Assembly (NCBI RefSeq): GCF_000931465.1
Contig: NZ_CP010892.1
Location: 2,415,388 to 2,479,387 of the forward strand
Direction of reading: 5' to 3'
Origin: Pseudomonas sp. MRSN 12121
Lineage (GTDB): Bacteria; Pseudomonadota; Gammaproteobacteria; Pseudomonadales; Pseudomonadaceae
Length of the DNA: 64,000 nt
Notes under the pieces: generated by a model
Databases searched by the model: none
What the model saw: only the letters and a program-made list of their open reading frames with translations
Told to the model about the DNA's origin: nothing
In this document: piece after piece, positions 26,221 through 34,667 of the stretch
Layout of the letters: every line of letters starts with the position of its first letter
Position numbering within the stretch: the first letter of the stretch is position 1
Made by a program: the position numbers and the translations under genes

Positions 26221-26439
26221 CGCCCGCGTGCCGCATGCCTTGCGGGCGGTTGCTGCGACCCGGGCGTGCCGAGGATGAATGCACAGGGGCGAGGCGTTGC
26301 TGGCGCGACTGCCAAGTCGCGATGGCGCGGCGAAAAGCCGGATACCGGCAGGGATCGGGTCGCTTTTACCGCGATCCCTGCACCGCCATGGGGCAGGCGC
26401 GAAGCGTCCTGTCGAGGACTTGGGTTTTCTATAAGTATT

Positions 26440-26460
26440 TGTCGCATAAACACAATTTAC
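26440..26460 (+). promoter_or_regulatory. ArgR-like half-site upstream of the aotJ-type gene
   Basis: TGTCGC, eight bases, then AA matches the Pseudomonas ArgR half-site consensus TGTCGC-N8-AA. It lies about 90 bases upstream of the binding-protein gene in a 331-base intergenic region (26221-26551) that otherwise holds no gene; a TATAAG box sits at 26430-26435. A second tandem half-site is weak, so binding is plausible but not certain. Confidence 0.5.
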
Positions 26461-26551
26461 CGCCCGGACGGCGCTCTAGACTGCTGGCCACTTCGATTCC
26501 TGCCAATCGAATCTTTCTGCCAATAAGAGCCTCCGTCTACGGGAGTTATAA

Positions 26552-27331
26552 ATGAAGAAGCTTGTACTGTTCGGTGCCCTGGCACTGTCCATGCTGTCCC
26601 TGAGCGCCGTGGCCGACGATGCCAAGCCGCTCCGCATCGGTATCGAAGCCGGTTACCCGCCTTTCTCGATGAAGACCCCCGACGGCAAGCTGGCCGGTTT
26701 CGACGTGGACATCGGCGACGCGCTGTGCGAGCAGATGAAAGTGAAATGCACCTGGGTCGAGCAGGAGTTCGACGGCCTGATCCCAGCGCTGAAAGTGCGC
26801 AAGATCGACGCCATCCTGTCGTCGATGACCATCACCGACGATCGCAAGAAGAACGTCGATTTCACCATCAAGTACTACCACACCCCAGCGCGCTTCGTGA
26901 TGAAGGAAGGCACCCAGGTCAAGGACCCGCTGACCGACCTCAAGGGCAAGAAAGTCGGCGTGCTGCGTGCCAGTACCCATGACCGTTTCGCCACCGAAGT
27001 GCTGGTCCCGGCCGGGATCGACCTGGTGCGCTACGGCTCCCAGCAGGAAGCCAACCTGGACATGGTCTCCGGTCGCATCGACGCGCTGCTGGCCGACTCG
27101 GTCAACCTCGACGACGGTTTCCTGAAAACCGACGCCGGCAAGGGCTTCGCCTTCGTCGGACCCGAGTACAACGATCCGAAATACTTCGGTGGCGGCGCCG
27201 GCATCGCCGTGCGCAAGGGCGATACCGCCCTGGCCGAGAAATTCAACACCGCCATCACCGAGATCCGCGCCAACGGCAAGTACAAGGCCGTGCAGGACAA
27301 GTACTTCAAGTTCGACGTATACGGCGAGTAA
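26552..27331 (+). CDS. aotJ: Periplasmic arginine/ornithine-binding protein, AotJ-type
   Basis: A 259-residue ABC solute-binding protein, the same length as P. aeruginosa AotJ and closely similar in remembered sequence. It has a signal peptide (cleavage near VADD, residue 21), the [12 protein letters not shown] strand, [16 protein letters not shown] family signature and the [13 protein letters not shown] region. It should deliver basic amino acids to an AotQMP-type importer, yet no permease or ATPase gene follows; a terminator does. It may serve the permease of another locus. Confidence 0.85.
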   Translation: MKKLVLFGALALSMLSLSAVADDAKPLRIGIEAGYPPFSMKTPDGKLAGFDVDIGDALCEQMKVKCTWVEQEFDGLIPALKVRKIDAILSSMTITDDRKKNVDFTIKYYHTPARFVMKEGTQVKDPLTDLKGKKVGVLRASTHDRFATEVLVPAGIDLVRYGSQQEANLDMVSGRIDALLADSVNLDDGFLKTDAGKGFAFVGPEYNDPKYFGGGAGIAVRKGDTALAEKFNTAITEIRANGKYKAVQDKYFKFDVYGE

Positions 27332-27346
27332 TCCGCCGAGCTGAAC

Positions 27347-27380
27347 AAGGCGGCCCCGTGCACACGGCGCCGCCTTTTTT
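27347..27380 (+). terminator. Rho-independent terminator of the aotJ-type gene
   Basis: AAGGCGGC at 27347-27354 pairs with GCCGCCTT at 27369-27376, with an inner CCGTG/CACGG stem, and ends in six T residues. It begins 15 bases after the stop codon. Confidence 0.85.
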
Positions 27381-27396
27381 GCGCGCGCGATCCTCC

Positions 27397-27545
27397 TGTA
27401 GCCGCTGCCGAGCCTTGGCGAGGCTGCGATCGGGGCACCGCCCCGCAAACCCTGACGACGCGGTACATCTGATAGACCGCGTCGCCCATCCCAGCGCCTG
27501 CTTCGCAGGCGATCGCAGCCTCGCCAAGGCTCGGCAGCGGCTACA
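27397..27545. repeat. Inverted pair of REP elements (TAGCCGCTGCCGAG family)
   Basis: Arms begin TGTAGCCGCTGCCGAGCC at 27397 and end with the inverse at 27545, enclosing about 75 bases that contain a second inverted repeat (GACGCGGT..ACCGCGTC). It follows the terminator of the aotJ-type gene and adjoins an 8-bp tandem repeat. Confidence 0.75.
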
Positions 27546-27604
27546 GGGTTACAGGGTTACAGGGTTACAGGGTTACAGGGCTACAGGGCTACAGGGCTAC
27601 AGGG
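27541..27604 (+). repeat. Eight tandem copies of an 8-bp unit
   Basis: Eight consecutive 8-base units of YTACAGGG: one CTACAGGG, four TTACAGGG, then three CTACAGGG. The first unit is the end of the preceding REP arm, so the array seems to have grown from the REP terminus by slippage. It lies 100 bases upstream of the AotO-like gene and has no coding role. Confidence 0.85.
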
Positions 27605-27703
27605 CTCCAGCGGAGGGCGCGATACCGGTTGCCGATCTTTTCATGCCGGCGCAAATGCCTCAGTCTACGACCCCCGCCGAATTGCCTTTTGCCGGAGCCC
27701 TTC

Positions 27704-28816
27704 ATGCAACGCATCGACCATTCCCTGCCCTGGAGCCACCTGGGCACCCAGCGCCAGCTCAGCGTGTTCCGCTTTGGCAGCGGCAGCCGCAAGGTCTATA
27801 TCCAGGCCAGCCTGCACGCCGACGAACTGCCGGGCATGCGCACCGCCTGGGAACTGAAAAAACGCCTGATCGAACTGGAAGCTCGCGGCCAGCTCAAGGG
27901 CGTGATCGAACTGGTGCCGGTGGCCAACCCCATCGGCCTCGACCAGCACCTGCAAAGCAGCCACCTGGGGCGCTTCGAAAGTGGCAGCGGGAAAAACTTC
28001 AACCGCGCCTTCGTCGAGCTCAGCGGCCCGGTGGGCGACCTGATCGACGACCGCCTGGGCGACGACGCGGCGGCCAACGTCACCTTGATCCGCCAGACCA
28101 TGGCGCAGGTCCTCGACGGCCTGCCGGCTCCGGCCTCGCAGCTCGAAGCCCTGCAGCGCCTGCTGTTGCGCCACGCCTGCGAGGCCGATATCACCCTCGA
28201 CCTGCACTGCGACTTCGAAGCGGCGATCCACCTCTACGCATTGCCCCAGCACTGGCCGCAATGGCGTTCCCTGGCCGCACGTCTGCAGGCCGGTGTGGCG
28301 CTGCTCTGCGAAGACTCCGGCGGCAGCTCGTTCGACGAGTCCTGTTCCACGCCGTGGTTGCGCCTGGCCCGCGATTTCCCGAAGGCGGCGATCCCGCCGG
28401 CCAACCTCGCCACCACCCTGGAACTGGGCAGCATGGGCGATACCCGGGTCGAGCAGGCGCAAGCCAACTGCGAAGCCATCCTGGGCTTTCTCGCCGAGCA
28501 GGGCTTTATCGACGGCCCCTGGCCCGCCGCCCCGGATACCTGTTGCGAGGGCATGCCGTTCGAGGGCACCCAGTACCTGTTCGCCCCGCACCATGGGGTG
28601 GTCAGTTTCCTGCGCGAGGCCGGTGAGTGGGTGGAGCGGGGCGACGCGATCTTCGAGGTGGTCGACCCCTTGCAGGACCTCGTCACCGTGGTGCGTGCCG
28701 CCACCAGCGGCGTGCTGTTCGCCCTGGACCGCAGCCGCTATACCGAGCCCGGCATCTGGCAGGCCAAGGTCGCCGGCCGCGAGCCAATCCGCAGCGGCAA
28801 ACTGACCAACGATTGA
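27704..28816 (+). CDS. AotO-like succinylglutamate desuccinylase/aspartoacylase family protein
   Basis: A 370-residue zinc carboxypeptidase-fold protein of the AstE/aspartoacylase family. The expected zinc ligands His38 and Glu41 (ASLHADELPG) and His168 (LDLHCD) are present. A C-terminal segment (FAPHHGVVSFLREAGEWVERGD) resembles a lipoyl-like half. In P. aeruginosa a homologue (AotO) lies inside the aot arginine transport operon; here it lies 370 bases after an aotJ-type gene, without aotQ, aotM and aotP. It may deacylate an N-acyl amino acid, but the substrate is untested. Confidence 0.85.
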   Translation: MQRIDHSLPWSHLGTQRQLSVFRFGSGSRKVYIQASLHADELPGMRTAWELKKRLIELEARGQLKGVIELVPVANPIGLDQHLQSSHLGRFESGSGKNFNRAFVELSGPVGDLIDDRLGDDAAANVTLIRQTMAQVLDGLPAPASQLEALQRLLLRHACEADITLDLHCDFEAAIHLYALPQHWPQWRSLAARLQAGVALLCEDSGGSSFDESCSTPWLRLARDFPKAAIPPANLATTLELGSMGDTRVEQAQANCEAILGFLAEQGFIDGPWPAAPDTCCEGMPFEGTQYLFAPHHGVVSFLREAGEWVERGDAIFEVVDPLQDLVTVVRAATSGVLFALDRSRYTEPGIWQAKVAGREPIRSGKLTND

Positions 28817-28872
28817 GCCCGCTGTTCCTGCGCTCTGCGCAGGAACGCGCCGAGCACCCCTGAGGAGATCGC

Positions 28873-29589
28873 ATGTTCAAGTTTTTCGCCCTGCTGATGC
28901 TGTGCCTGTCGACCACGGTCCAGGCACAGACAGTGCTGCACGACGACCTGCCGCTGCGCTATCTGGAGCAGGCCCCGGCCGATTCCCGCGACCGGCCGCT
29001 GGTGATCTTCCTCCACGGCTACGGCAGCAACGAAGAGGACCTGTTCGGCCTCAAGGACGCGTTGCCGGCGAATTACATCTATCTCTCGGTGCGGGCGCCG
29101 CAGACCCTGGAAGAGGGCAGTTACCAGTGGTTTCACAAGCAGGGCGAGGGCGCCTATGACGGCGTGACCGCGGAGCTGGCGGACAGCGCGCAGTTGATCG
29201 GCGAGTTCGTCCGCCAGGCGCTTGCCAAGTACCACACCCGTGCCGACCGGGTGTTCCTGGTGGGCTTCAGCCAGGGCGCGATCATGTCCTACGAGGTGGG
29301 CCTGCGTCATCCGCGGGCGGTGCGCGGGATCGCGGCGCTGAGCGGGAAGATCCTGCCGGTGCTGCGTTCGCAGCTCAAGAGTGGCAAGGGCCTGGAGCCG
29401 CTGGCGATGTTCATCGCCCATGGCACTGCCGACAGGCGCCTGCCCTATAGCGACGGCTCCGAGGCCGACAGCCTGTTGCGCGGACTGGGCCTGAACCCGC
29501 AGTTCCATGCCTACCCGGGCCTCGGCCATGGCATCAGCGACGCCGAGGTCGAGGACCTGAAAAACTGGCTGCTCAGCCTCGCGCCCTGA
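28873..29589 (+). CDS. Exported alpha/beta-hydrolase, carboxylesterase/phospholipase family
   Basis: A 238-residue serine hydrolase with signal peptide (cleavage after QAQ, residue 19) and an intact triad: Ser133 in GFSQG, Asp187 in HGTADRRLP, His219 in GLGHG. The oxyanion strand is FLHGYGSNEEDL. The fold matches the acyl-protein thioesterase/carboxylesterase group. It follows the AotO-like gene by 56 bases and might be co-transcribed. The ATG has GAGGAGA upstream. It is periplasmic by prediction; natural substrate unknown. Confidence 0.88.
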   Translation: MFKFFALLMLCLSTTVQAQTVLHDDLPLRYLEQAPADSRDRPLVIFLHGYGSNEEDLFGLKDALPANYIYLSVRAPQTLEEGSYQWFHKQGEGAYDGVTAELADSAQLIGEFVRQALAKYHTRADRVFLVGFSQGAIMSYEVGLRHPRAVRGIAALSGKILPVLRSQLKSGKGLEPLAMFIAHGTADRRLPYSDGSEADSLLRGLGLNPQFHAYPGLGHGISDAEVEDLKNWLLSLAP

Positions 29590-29598
29590 GCCGGCGGC

Positions 29599-30183
29599 TT
29601 ATTTCTGGCCGACGATCTGGCCCACCAGCTTGTCGTGATTGGCCTTGTCGTTGATCCGCGAGATCACCTGCACCACCGCCATGCGGTTGCCCGAGCCGGC
29701 CAGCAGGGTCGAGCTCTGGGTCATGCCGCCGCCCTGGGTCGCGGTGCTGTCGATCTGGCGCAGGCCGAGGCCGCCGCGGGTCATGCTTTTTTCGCTCTGC
29801 TTGCTGAAGTCCGGCAGGGCTGCCGCCTGCTGCGAGAGGAAACCCGATACCGCGCTATCGAGGAACGAGGCGTCGTTGTCCTTGGCCTGCACCGCATCGG
29901 GGATCAGGTTTTCCGCAGCGATCACCACCGTCTTGGTGCTGGCGTTGGTGTACATCGTGCCGGTGGCGCCGGCGGTGCCGCTGGCTTCGTCGCCGGCCGG
30001 CAGCGGGTTGGCGATAAACCCCTTGGGCAGGCTGAACGTGAATTTGCCGCCGAGCATCGAGACGGTCTCGGCCTTGGCCTTCTTGCTCGCCGGCTGGGCC
30101 GCGGCGGCGTCCAGGGCGCCGAAACCGGCCAGCGCCGCCAGGACCAGGACCAGGACCGCGGCGTGTTTACCGAACAGGGACAT
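29599..30183 (-). CDS. Conserved exported protein of unknown function
   Basis: A 194-residue protein with a signal peptide (cleavage after AAA, near residue 29), convergent with the esterase gene. The mature region has the phrase GGKFTFSLPKGFIANPLP and alternates small polar stretches without cysteine. Similar small exported proteins are common in pseudomonads, but no function is recognised. Confidence 0.75.
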   Translation of the reverse strand: MSLFGKHAAVLVLVLAALAGFGALDAAAAQPASKKAKAETVSMLGGKFTFSLPKGFIANPLPAGDEASGTAGATGTMYTNASTKTVVIAAENLIPDAVQAKDNDASFLDSAVSGFLSQQAAALPDFSKQSEKSMTRGGLGLRQIDSTATQGGGMTQSSTLLAGSGNRMAVVQVISRINDKANHDKLVGQIVGQK

Positions 30184-30312
30184 GCAGATTCTCCAGTGAG
30201 CGTGGGGGCGCGCATCTTCCCACGGCGATCGGGCGGGACTCCAGCGGGATCTGGGGCTTTGGATAAACGGAGTGGGGCGGGGCCGCAAGCGTGGCGGTGG
30301 TCATGAGATTTA

Positions 30313-30388
30313 TCGCGAGCAAGCTTCGCTCCTACAGCAAAGCGCGCGATCGTCGGCTATCCCCTGTAGGAGCGAAGCTTGCTCGCGA
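30313..30388. repeat. Inverted pair of REP elements (TAGGAGCGA family)
   Basis: An inverted copy at 30313-30336 and a direct copy beginning TGTAGGAGCGAAGCTTGCTC at 30365-30388 face each other across 28 bases. They lie between divergently transcribed genes, close to the mntH promoter region. Confidence 0.75.
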
Positions 30389-30521
30389 AAAAATCTCCGC
30401 CTCGCACCGCTGTCACTGACCCCACGCCCACCGCCAGCCTTGGTGAAGGGCCGCTTCCCGCTTGGGCCGCCACGCTGAAACGTCTAAGCTGGGCCATCGT
30501 TCCAGCCTTCCGGATGCCCGC

Positions 30522-31841
30522 GTGAAATTCACCCTCCCGAAAATCGGTACCGCTCCCTTCTGCCCGCCGGAAGTCGCCGGCACCATAGTCGTCGACCCCA
30601 AGGCCCCGCTGCTCAAGCGCATCCTGCGTTTCGCCGGCCCCGGGCTGCTGATCTCCATCGGCTACATGGACCCGGGCAACTGGGCCACCGCCATCGAGGC
30701 GGGCTCCCGCTACGGCTACAACCTGCTGTTCGTGGTGCTGCTGGCGAGCCTGGCGGGCATGGCCGTGCAGTGCCTGTGCTCGCGCCTGGGCATCGCCACC
30801 GGGCGCGACCTGGCGCAACTCTGCCGGCAGCGCTACAGCCCCGGCGCGGCGCGCACCCAGTGGCTACTGGCGGAGGTGTCGATCATCGCCACCGACCTTG
30901 CCGAGGTCCTCGGCTGTGCCCTGGCTTTTCACCTGTTGCTCGGGGTCTCGCTGACCACCGGGATCGTCATCACCGCCTTCGACACCCTGCTGATTCTCGC
31001 CCTGCAGAACCGCGGCTTCCGCCGGCTGGAGGCGATCATGCTGGTGCTGGTGGGCACCATCGGCCTGTGCTTTTTCGTCGAGCTGCTATTGATCAAGCCC
31101 TATTGGCCGGACGTGGCGAGGGGCTTCACCCCGTCGCTGACAGCGATCAGCGAAGCGGCGCCGCTGTACCTGGCGATCGGCATCCTCGGCGCCACCGTGA
31201 TGCCGCACAACCTCTATCTGCACACCTCCATCGTGCAGACCCGCCTGGTGGGCCGCGACGAAGCCAGCCGGCGCGACGCGATCAAGCTGGCGCGCATCGA
31301 CACCATCGGCTCGCTGGCCCTGGCGCTGCTGGTCAACGCGGCGATCCTGATCCTCGCCGCGGCGGCCTTCCACGGCACCGGGCACACCGAAGTGGTGGAG
31401 CTGCAAGACGCCTACCACCTGCTCGACCCGCTGGTGGGCGGGGCGCTGGCCAGCGTGCTGTTCGGCGTGGCCCTGCTGGCTTCGGGGCAGAGCTCGACCT
31501 TCACCGGCACCATCGCCGGCCAGGTGATCATGGAGGGCTACCTGAACCTGCGCCTGCCGTGCTGGCAGCGCCGCCTGATCACCCGTGGCCTGGCCCTGGT
31601 GCCGGCCTTCGTCGGCGTGTGGCTGATGGGCGACGGCGCGGTGGGCAAGCTCTTGGTGATGAGCCAGGTGGTGCTCAGCCTGCAACTGCCGTTCGCCCTC
31701 TACCCGCTGATCCGCATGACCAGCGACCCGCAGCTGATGGGCGTGTTCGTCAACCGCTGGCCGACCCGCCTGCTGGCCTGGAGCCTGTTCGCCATCATCA
31801 GCGGCGCCAATGCCTGGTTGATTGCGCAGCTGGTGATCTAA
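30522..31841 (+). CDS. mntH: NRAMP-type divalent metal:H+ symporter
   Basis: A 439-residue manganese/iron importer of the inner membrane with about eleven helices. The metal-binding helix motifs are intact: DPGN at residues 50-53 and MPHN at 227-230. The GTG start at 30522 gives the usual short cytoplasmic N-terminus (VKFTLPKIGTAPF). An in-frame extension upstream is not supported by a ribosome site. It is monocistronic, flanked by REP elements. Confidence 0.93.
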   Translation: MKFTLPKIGTAPFCPPEVAGTIVVDPKAPLLKRILRFAGPGLLISIGYMDPGNWATAIEAGSRYGYNLLFVVLLASLAGMAVQCLCSRLGIATGRDLAQLCRQRYSPGAARTQWLLAEVSIIATDLAEVLGCALAFHLLLGVSLTTGIVITAFDTLLILALQNRGFRRLEAIMLVLVGTIGLCFFVELLLIKPYWPDVARGFTPSLTAISEAAPLYLAIGILGATVMPHNLYLHTSIVQTRLVGRDEASRRDAIKLARIDTIGSLALALLVNAAILILAAAAFHGTGHTEVVELQDAYHLLDPLVGGALASVLFGVALLASGQSSTFTGTIAGQVIMEGYLNLRLPCWQRRLITRGLALVPAFVGVWLMGDGAVGKLLVMSQVVLSLQLPFALYPLIRMTSDPQLMGVFVNRWPTRLLAWSLFAIISGANAWLIAQLVI

Positions 31842-31874
31842 TCCCGGCCGCTTCTGTAGCAGCGAAGCGGCTGG

Positions 31875-31898
31875 TGTAGGAGCGAAGCTTGCTCGCGA
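31875..31898. repeat. REP-like element after mntH
   Basis: A copy beginning TGTAGGAGCGAAGCTTGCTC between convergent mntH and glcG. A degenerate half copy (TGTAGCAGCGAAGC) lies immediately before it at about 31856. Confidence 0.65.
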
Positions 31899-31922
31899 TG
31901 GACCGCGCAGCGGTCCCGGTCG

Positions 31923-32324
31923 TCAATCCAGCACCTGGGCGGCGAACCGCGCCACCTGCGCATCCTCCCCGGACTTGACCCCGGACACACCGACGGCACC
32001 GATCACCTGGCCGTCGAACAGCACCGGCACGCCGCCTTCGAGGGAGGTCAGCAGCGGCGCCGAGAGAAACGCGGTGCGGCCGCCGTTGACCATCTCTTCG
32101 TACCCTTTGGATTCGCGGCGGCCGAGGGCGGCGGTGCGGGCTTTTTCCACGGCGATATAGGCACTGACCGGCGAGGCGCCGTCCAGGCGTTCGAGGGCCA
32201 GCGGATGGCCGCCGTCGTCGACGATGGCGATGCTCACCGGCCACTGGTTGCGTTCGGCCTCGTCCCGCGCGGCGAGCAGGATGCGCTGGACTTCGCGCTG
32301 GCCCAGGATGGCTTTGCTGTGCAT
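31923..32324 (-). CDS. glcG: GlcG/HbpS-family protein of the glycolate operon
   Basis: A 133-residue protein of the GlcG/HbpS fold, with the typical VSIAIVDDGGHPLALERLDGA segment (split in practice around residue 35) and GAVGVSGVKSGEDAQVA near the C-terminus. It is the last gene of glcDEFG, starting 12 bases after glcF. Its biochemical role is unclear; relatives bind heme or cobalamin, and it is consistently linked to glycolate oxidation. Confidence 0.9.
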   Translation of the reverse strand: MHSKAILGQREVQRILLAARDEAERNQWPVSIAIVDDGGHPLALERLDGASPVSAYIAVEKARTAALGRRESKGYEEMVNGGRTAFLSAPLLTSLEGGVPVLFDGQVIGAVGVSGVKSGEDAQVARFAAQVLD

Positions 32325-32336
32325 GGCGTGCTCCTT

Positions 32337-33587
32337 TCAGGGGGTAGCGGGTTGCTGGGAAGAATGCAGCGGCGGCAGGGCGGCCTCGACCAGTTCGATC
32401 CAATGGCGCACGGGGGTACGTCCGGCGCCGTCGAGGTGGGTCTGGCAGCCGATGTTGGCGGTGACTATGACCTCGGGCCGGCCGCTTTCCAGGGCATTGA
32501 GCTTGTTATCCCGCAGTTGCCGCGCCAGGGCGGGCTGGGTCAGCGCGTAGGTGCCCGCCGAGCCGCAGCACAGGTGGCCGTCGGGCACGTCGGTGAGTTC
32601 GAAGCCCAGGCGCTGGAGCAGTGCTTCCACGGCGCCGCCGAGCTGTTGCGCGTGTTGCAGGCTGCAGGGGCAGTGGAAGGCCAGGCGCTGATCGCAGTGG
32701 GCCGCGAGCTGCTCCAGCGGCTCGTCGCGCAGCACTTGCACCAGGTCCCGGGCCAGGGCGCTGACCCGCTCGGCGCGGGCCGCATAACGCCGGTCGCCGG
32801 CCAGCAGGTGGCCGTAGTCCTTGATGAAGGCGCCGCATCCGCTGGCCGTCTGGACGATGGCTTCGGCGCCGTTCTCCAGGTGCGGCCACCAGGCGTCGAT
32901 ATTGCGCCGGGCGCGTTCGAGGCCGGCCTGCTGGGCGTCCAGGTGGTAATCCACGGCGCCGCAGCAGCCGGCCTCGGCCACCGCGGTCACGGCGATGCCC
33001 AGGCGGTCGAGGACCCGCGCCGCGGCGGCGTTGGTGTTGGGCGACAGGCTCGGCTGCACGCAGCCTTCGAGCAATAATACCTGCCGCGCATGGGCGGTGG
33101 TCGGACGCGGTTTGGCCGGGTGCACCTGGCGTGGCAGCTTGCCTTGCACCGCCTCGGGCAGCCACGGACGCAAGGTAGCGCCGCTGCCGAGCAGCGCCCT
33201 GAACAGCGTCGGGTTCGGCGCCAGGGCTCGCAACCCCTGGCGCAGCAGGCGCTGGCCGAGGGGCCGCGGCACGGCGGCATCGACCACCGCGCGGCCGATG
33301 TCCAGCAGGTTGTGGTAGTCGACCCCGGACGGGCAGGTGGTCTCGCAGTTGCGGCACGACAGGCAGCGGTCCAGGTGCAGTTGGGTGCTGGCCGTGGCGG
33401 CGTGGCCTTCCAGCACCTGCTTGATCAGGTAGATGCGCCCGCGCGGACCGTCCAGCTCATCGCCCAGCAGCTGGTAGGTGGGGCAGGTGGCGTTGCAGAA
33501 GCCGCAGTGCACGCAACTGCGCAGGATGCTTTCGGCTTCGGCGGCGCGGGGGAGCTGGCGCGCCTGTTGGCTCAGGGTGGTTTGCAT
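32337..33587 (-). CDS. glcF: Glycolate oxidase iron-sulfur subunit
   Basis: A 416-residue subunit carrying two ferredoxin-type 4Fe-4S motifs (Cys25, 28, 31, 35 and Cys75, 78, 81, 85) and two downstream CCG-type domains (EAGCCGAVDYH; DGHLCCGSAGTY). It passes electrons from the FAD subunits GlcD and GlcE to the respiratory chain during glycolate oxidation to glyoxylate. It begins 15 bases after glcE. Confidence 0.95.
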   Translation of the reverse strand: MQTTLSQQARQLPRAAEAESILRSCVHCGFCNATCPTYQLLGDELDGPRGRIYLIKQVLEGHAATASTQLHLDRCLSCRNCETTCPSGVDYHNLLDIGRAVVDAAVPRPLGQRLLRQGLRALAPNPTLFRALLGSGATLRPWLPEAVQGKLPRQVHPAKPRPTTAHARQVLLLEGCVQPSLSPNTNAAAARVLDRLGIAVTAVAEAGCCGAVDYHLDAQQAGLERARRNIDAWWPHLENGAEAIVQTASGCGAFIKDYGHLLAGDRRYAARAERVSALARDLVQVLRDEPLEQLAAHCDQRLAFHCPCSLQHAQQLGGAVEALLQRLGFELTDVPDGHLCCGSAGTYALTQPALARQLRDNKLNALESGRPEVIVTANIGCQTHLDGAGRTPVRHWIELVEAALPPLHSSQQPATP

Positions 33588-33602
33588 GGGAATGCCCTGG
33601 GT

Positions 33603-34667
33603 TCAGATTTCGGCGTACATCCGGCCGGGGTTGAAGATCCCTTGCGGGTCCAGTTGCGCCTTGAGCTGGCGCTGGTAGCGCAGCAGCACCGCCGGCAGCG
33701 GTTGGAACGGGCTGTCGACCAGCCCGTGGCTGTAGCAGGTGGCGTGGCCGCCGGCGCGGGAGACGAGCTCGCGGATGCGCTCGGCCGGCGCCGCGGACTT
33801 CAGCCAGCGCTGGGCGCCGGCCCAATCGATCAATTGCCCGCCAGGCAGTTCCAGGGGCCCGGTGTTAGCGGGCAACGACAGGCGCCACAGCGGCAGGCCT
33901 TCGTCGAAGAACGGCAAACGCTGTTCGTTCAGATCGCTCCAGTAGCTGGCGGCCAGCGGCTCGCCGCCGAGGCGGTCGCGGGCCGCGGCGACCGAGCCTT
34001 CGCCGCCTTCCAGGCGCAGGTGCAGGCGCTCGCCGTCATGGCTGGCGGCGCTGATGGGCAGCGGCTGCCGGCCCCAGTCGGCGAGCCGGGCGAGGGCCCG
34101 GGCGCTGTCCATTTCCAGGCTCAGGCCGAGGCACTGGCGCGGCTTGGGCAGGACTTTCAGCGACACCTCGGTGAGCACCCCGAGGCAGCCGTAGCTGCCC
34201 GCCAGCAGGCGCGAAAGGTCATAGCCGGCGACGTTTTTCATTACCTCGCCGCCAAAACGCAGGTGCTGGCCGGTGCCGCTGATGACCCGGCTGCCCAGGA
34301 CGAAATCGCGCACCGAGCCGGCCCAGGGGCGCCGCGGGCCGGACAGGCCGCTGGCGACCATGCCGCCCACCGTGGCGCCGTCGCCGAAGGCCGGCGGTTC
34401 GCAGGCCAGCATCTGCCCGGCGGCGTCCAGGGTGGCCAGCAGTTCCTGCAAGGGCGTGCCGGCGCGGGCCGTCACCACCAGTTCGGTCGGGTCGTAGTGG
34501 ACGATGCCGCGATGGGCGCGGGTATCGAGGACCTCGCCGGCGCCGACGCGGCCGAGAAAGGCCTTGCTGTTGCCGCCCTGGATCAGCAGCGGGGTGTTGC
34601 CGGCCAGCGCCCGCTCGACCTGTTCCAGCAGCGCGCCGCTGGCGTCGTTATCCGCATGCGCCGTCAT
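33603..34667 (-). CDS. glcE: Glycolate oxidase FAD-binding subunit
   Basis: A 354-residue FAD-linked subunit. The FAD-binding region shows LLIQGGNSKAFLGR, ELVVTARAGTPLQEL and PAFGDGATVGGMVASGLSG. The start codon overlaps the glcD stop codon by one base (TGATG), so the start is well fixed. It forms the GlcDEF membrane-associated oxidase. Confidence 0.94.
   Translation of the reverse strand: MTAHADNDASGALLEQVERALAGNTPLLIQGGNSKAFLGRVGAGEVLDTRAHRGIVHYDPTELVVTARAGTPLQELLATLDAAGQMLACEPPAFGDGATVGGMVASGLSGPRRPWAGSVRDFVLGSRVISGTGQHLRFGGEVMKNVAGYDLSRLLAGSYGCLGVLTEVSLKVLPKPRQCLGLSLEMDSARALARLADWGRQPLPISAASHDGERLHLRLEGGEGSVAAARDRLGGEPLAASYWSDLNEQRLPFFDEGLPLWRLSLPANTGPLELPGGQLIDWAGAQRWLKSAAPAERIRELVSRAGGHATCYSHGLVDSPFQPLPAVLLRYQRQLKAQLDPQGIFNPGRMYAEI

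Noticed and set aside
27541..27604. Tandem repeat as a coding repeat or CRISPR
   Set aside because: The 8-base unit is too short for CRISPR and is not a multiple of three, so it does not encode a simple peptide repeat in a real gene.
27358..28626. Long plus-strand frame running through the REP pair, tandem repeat and AotO-like gene
   Set aside because: It is out of frame with the zinc-ligand-containing AotO-like protein and begins in non-coding repeats.
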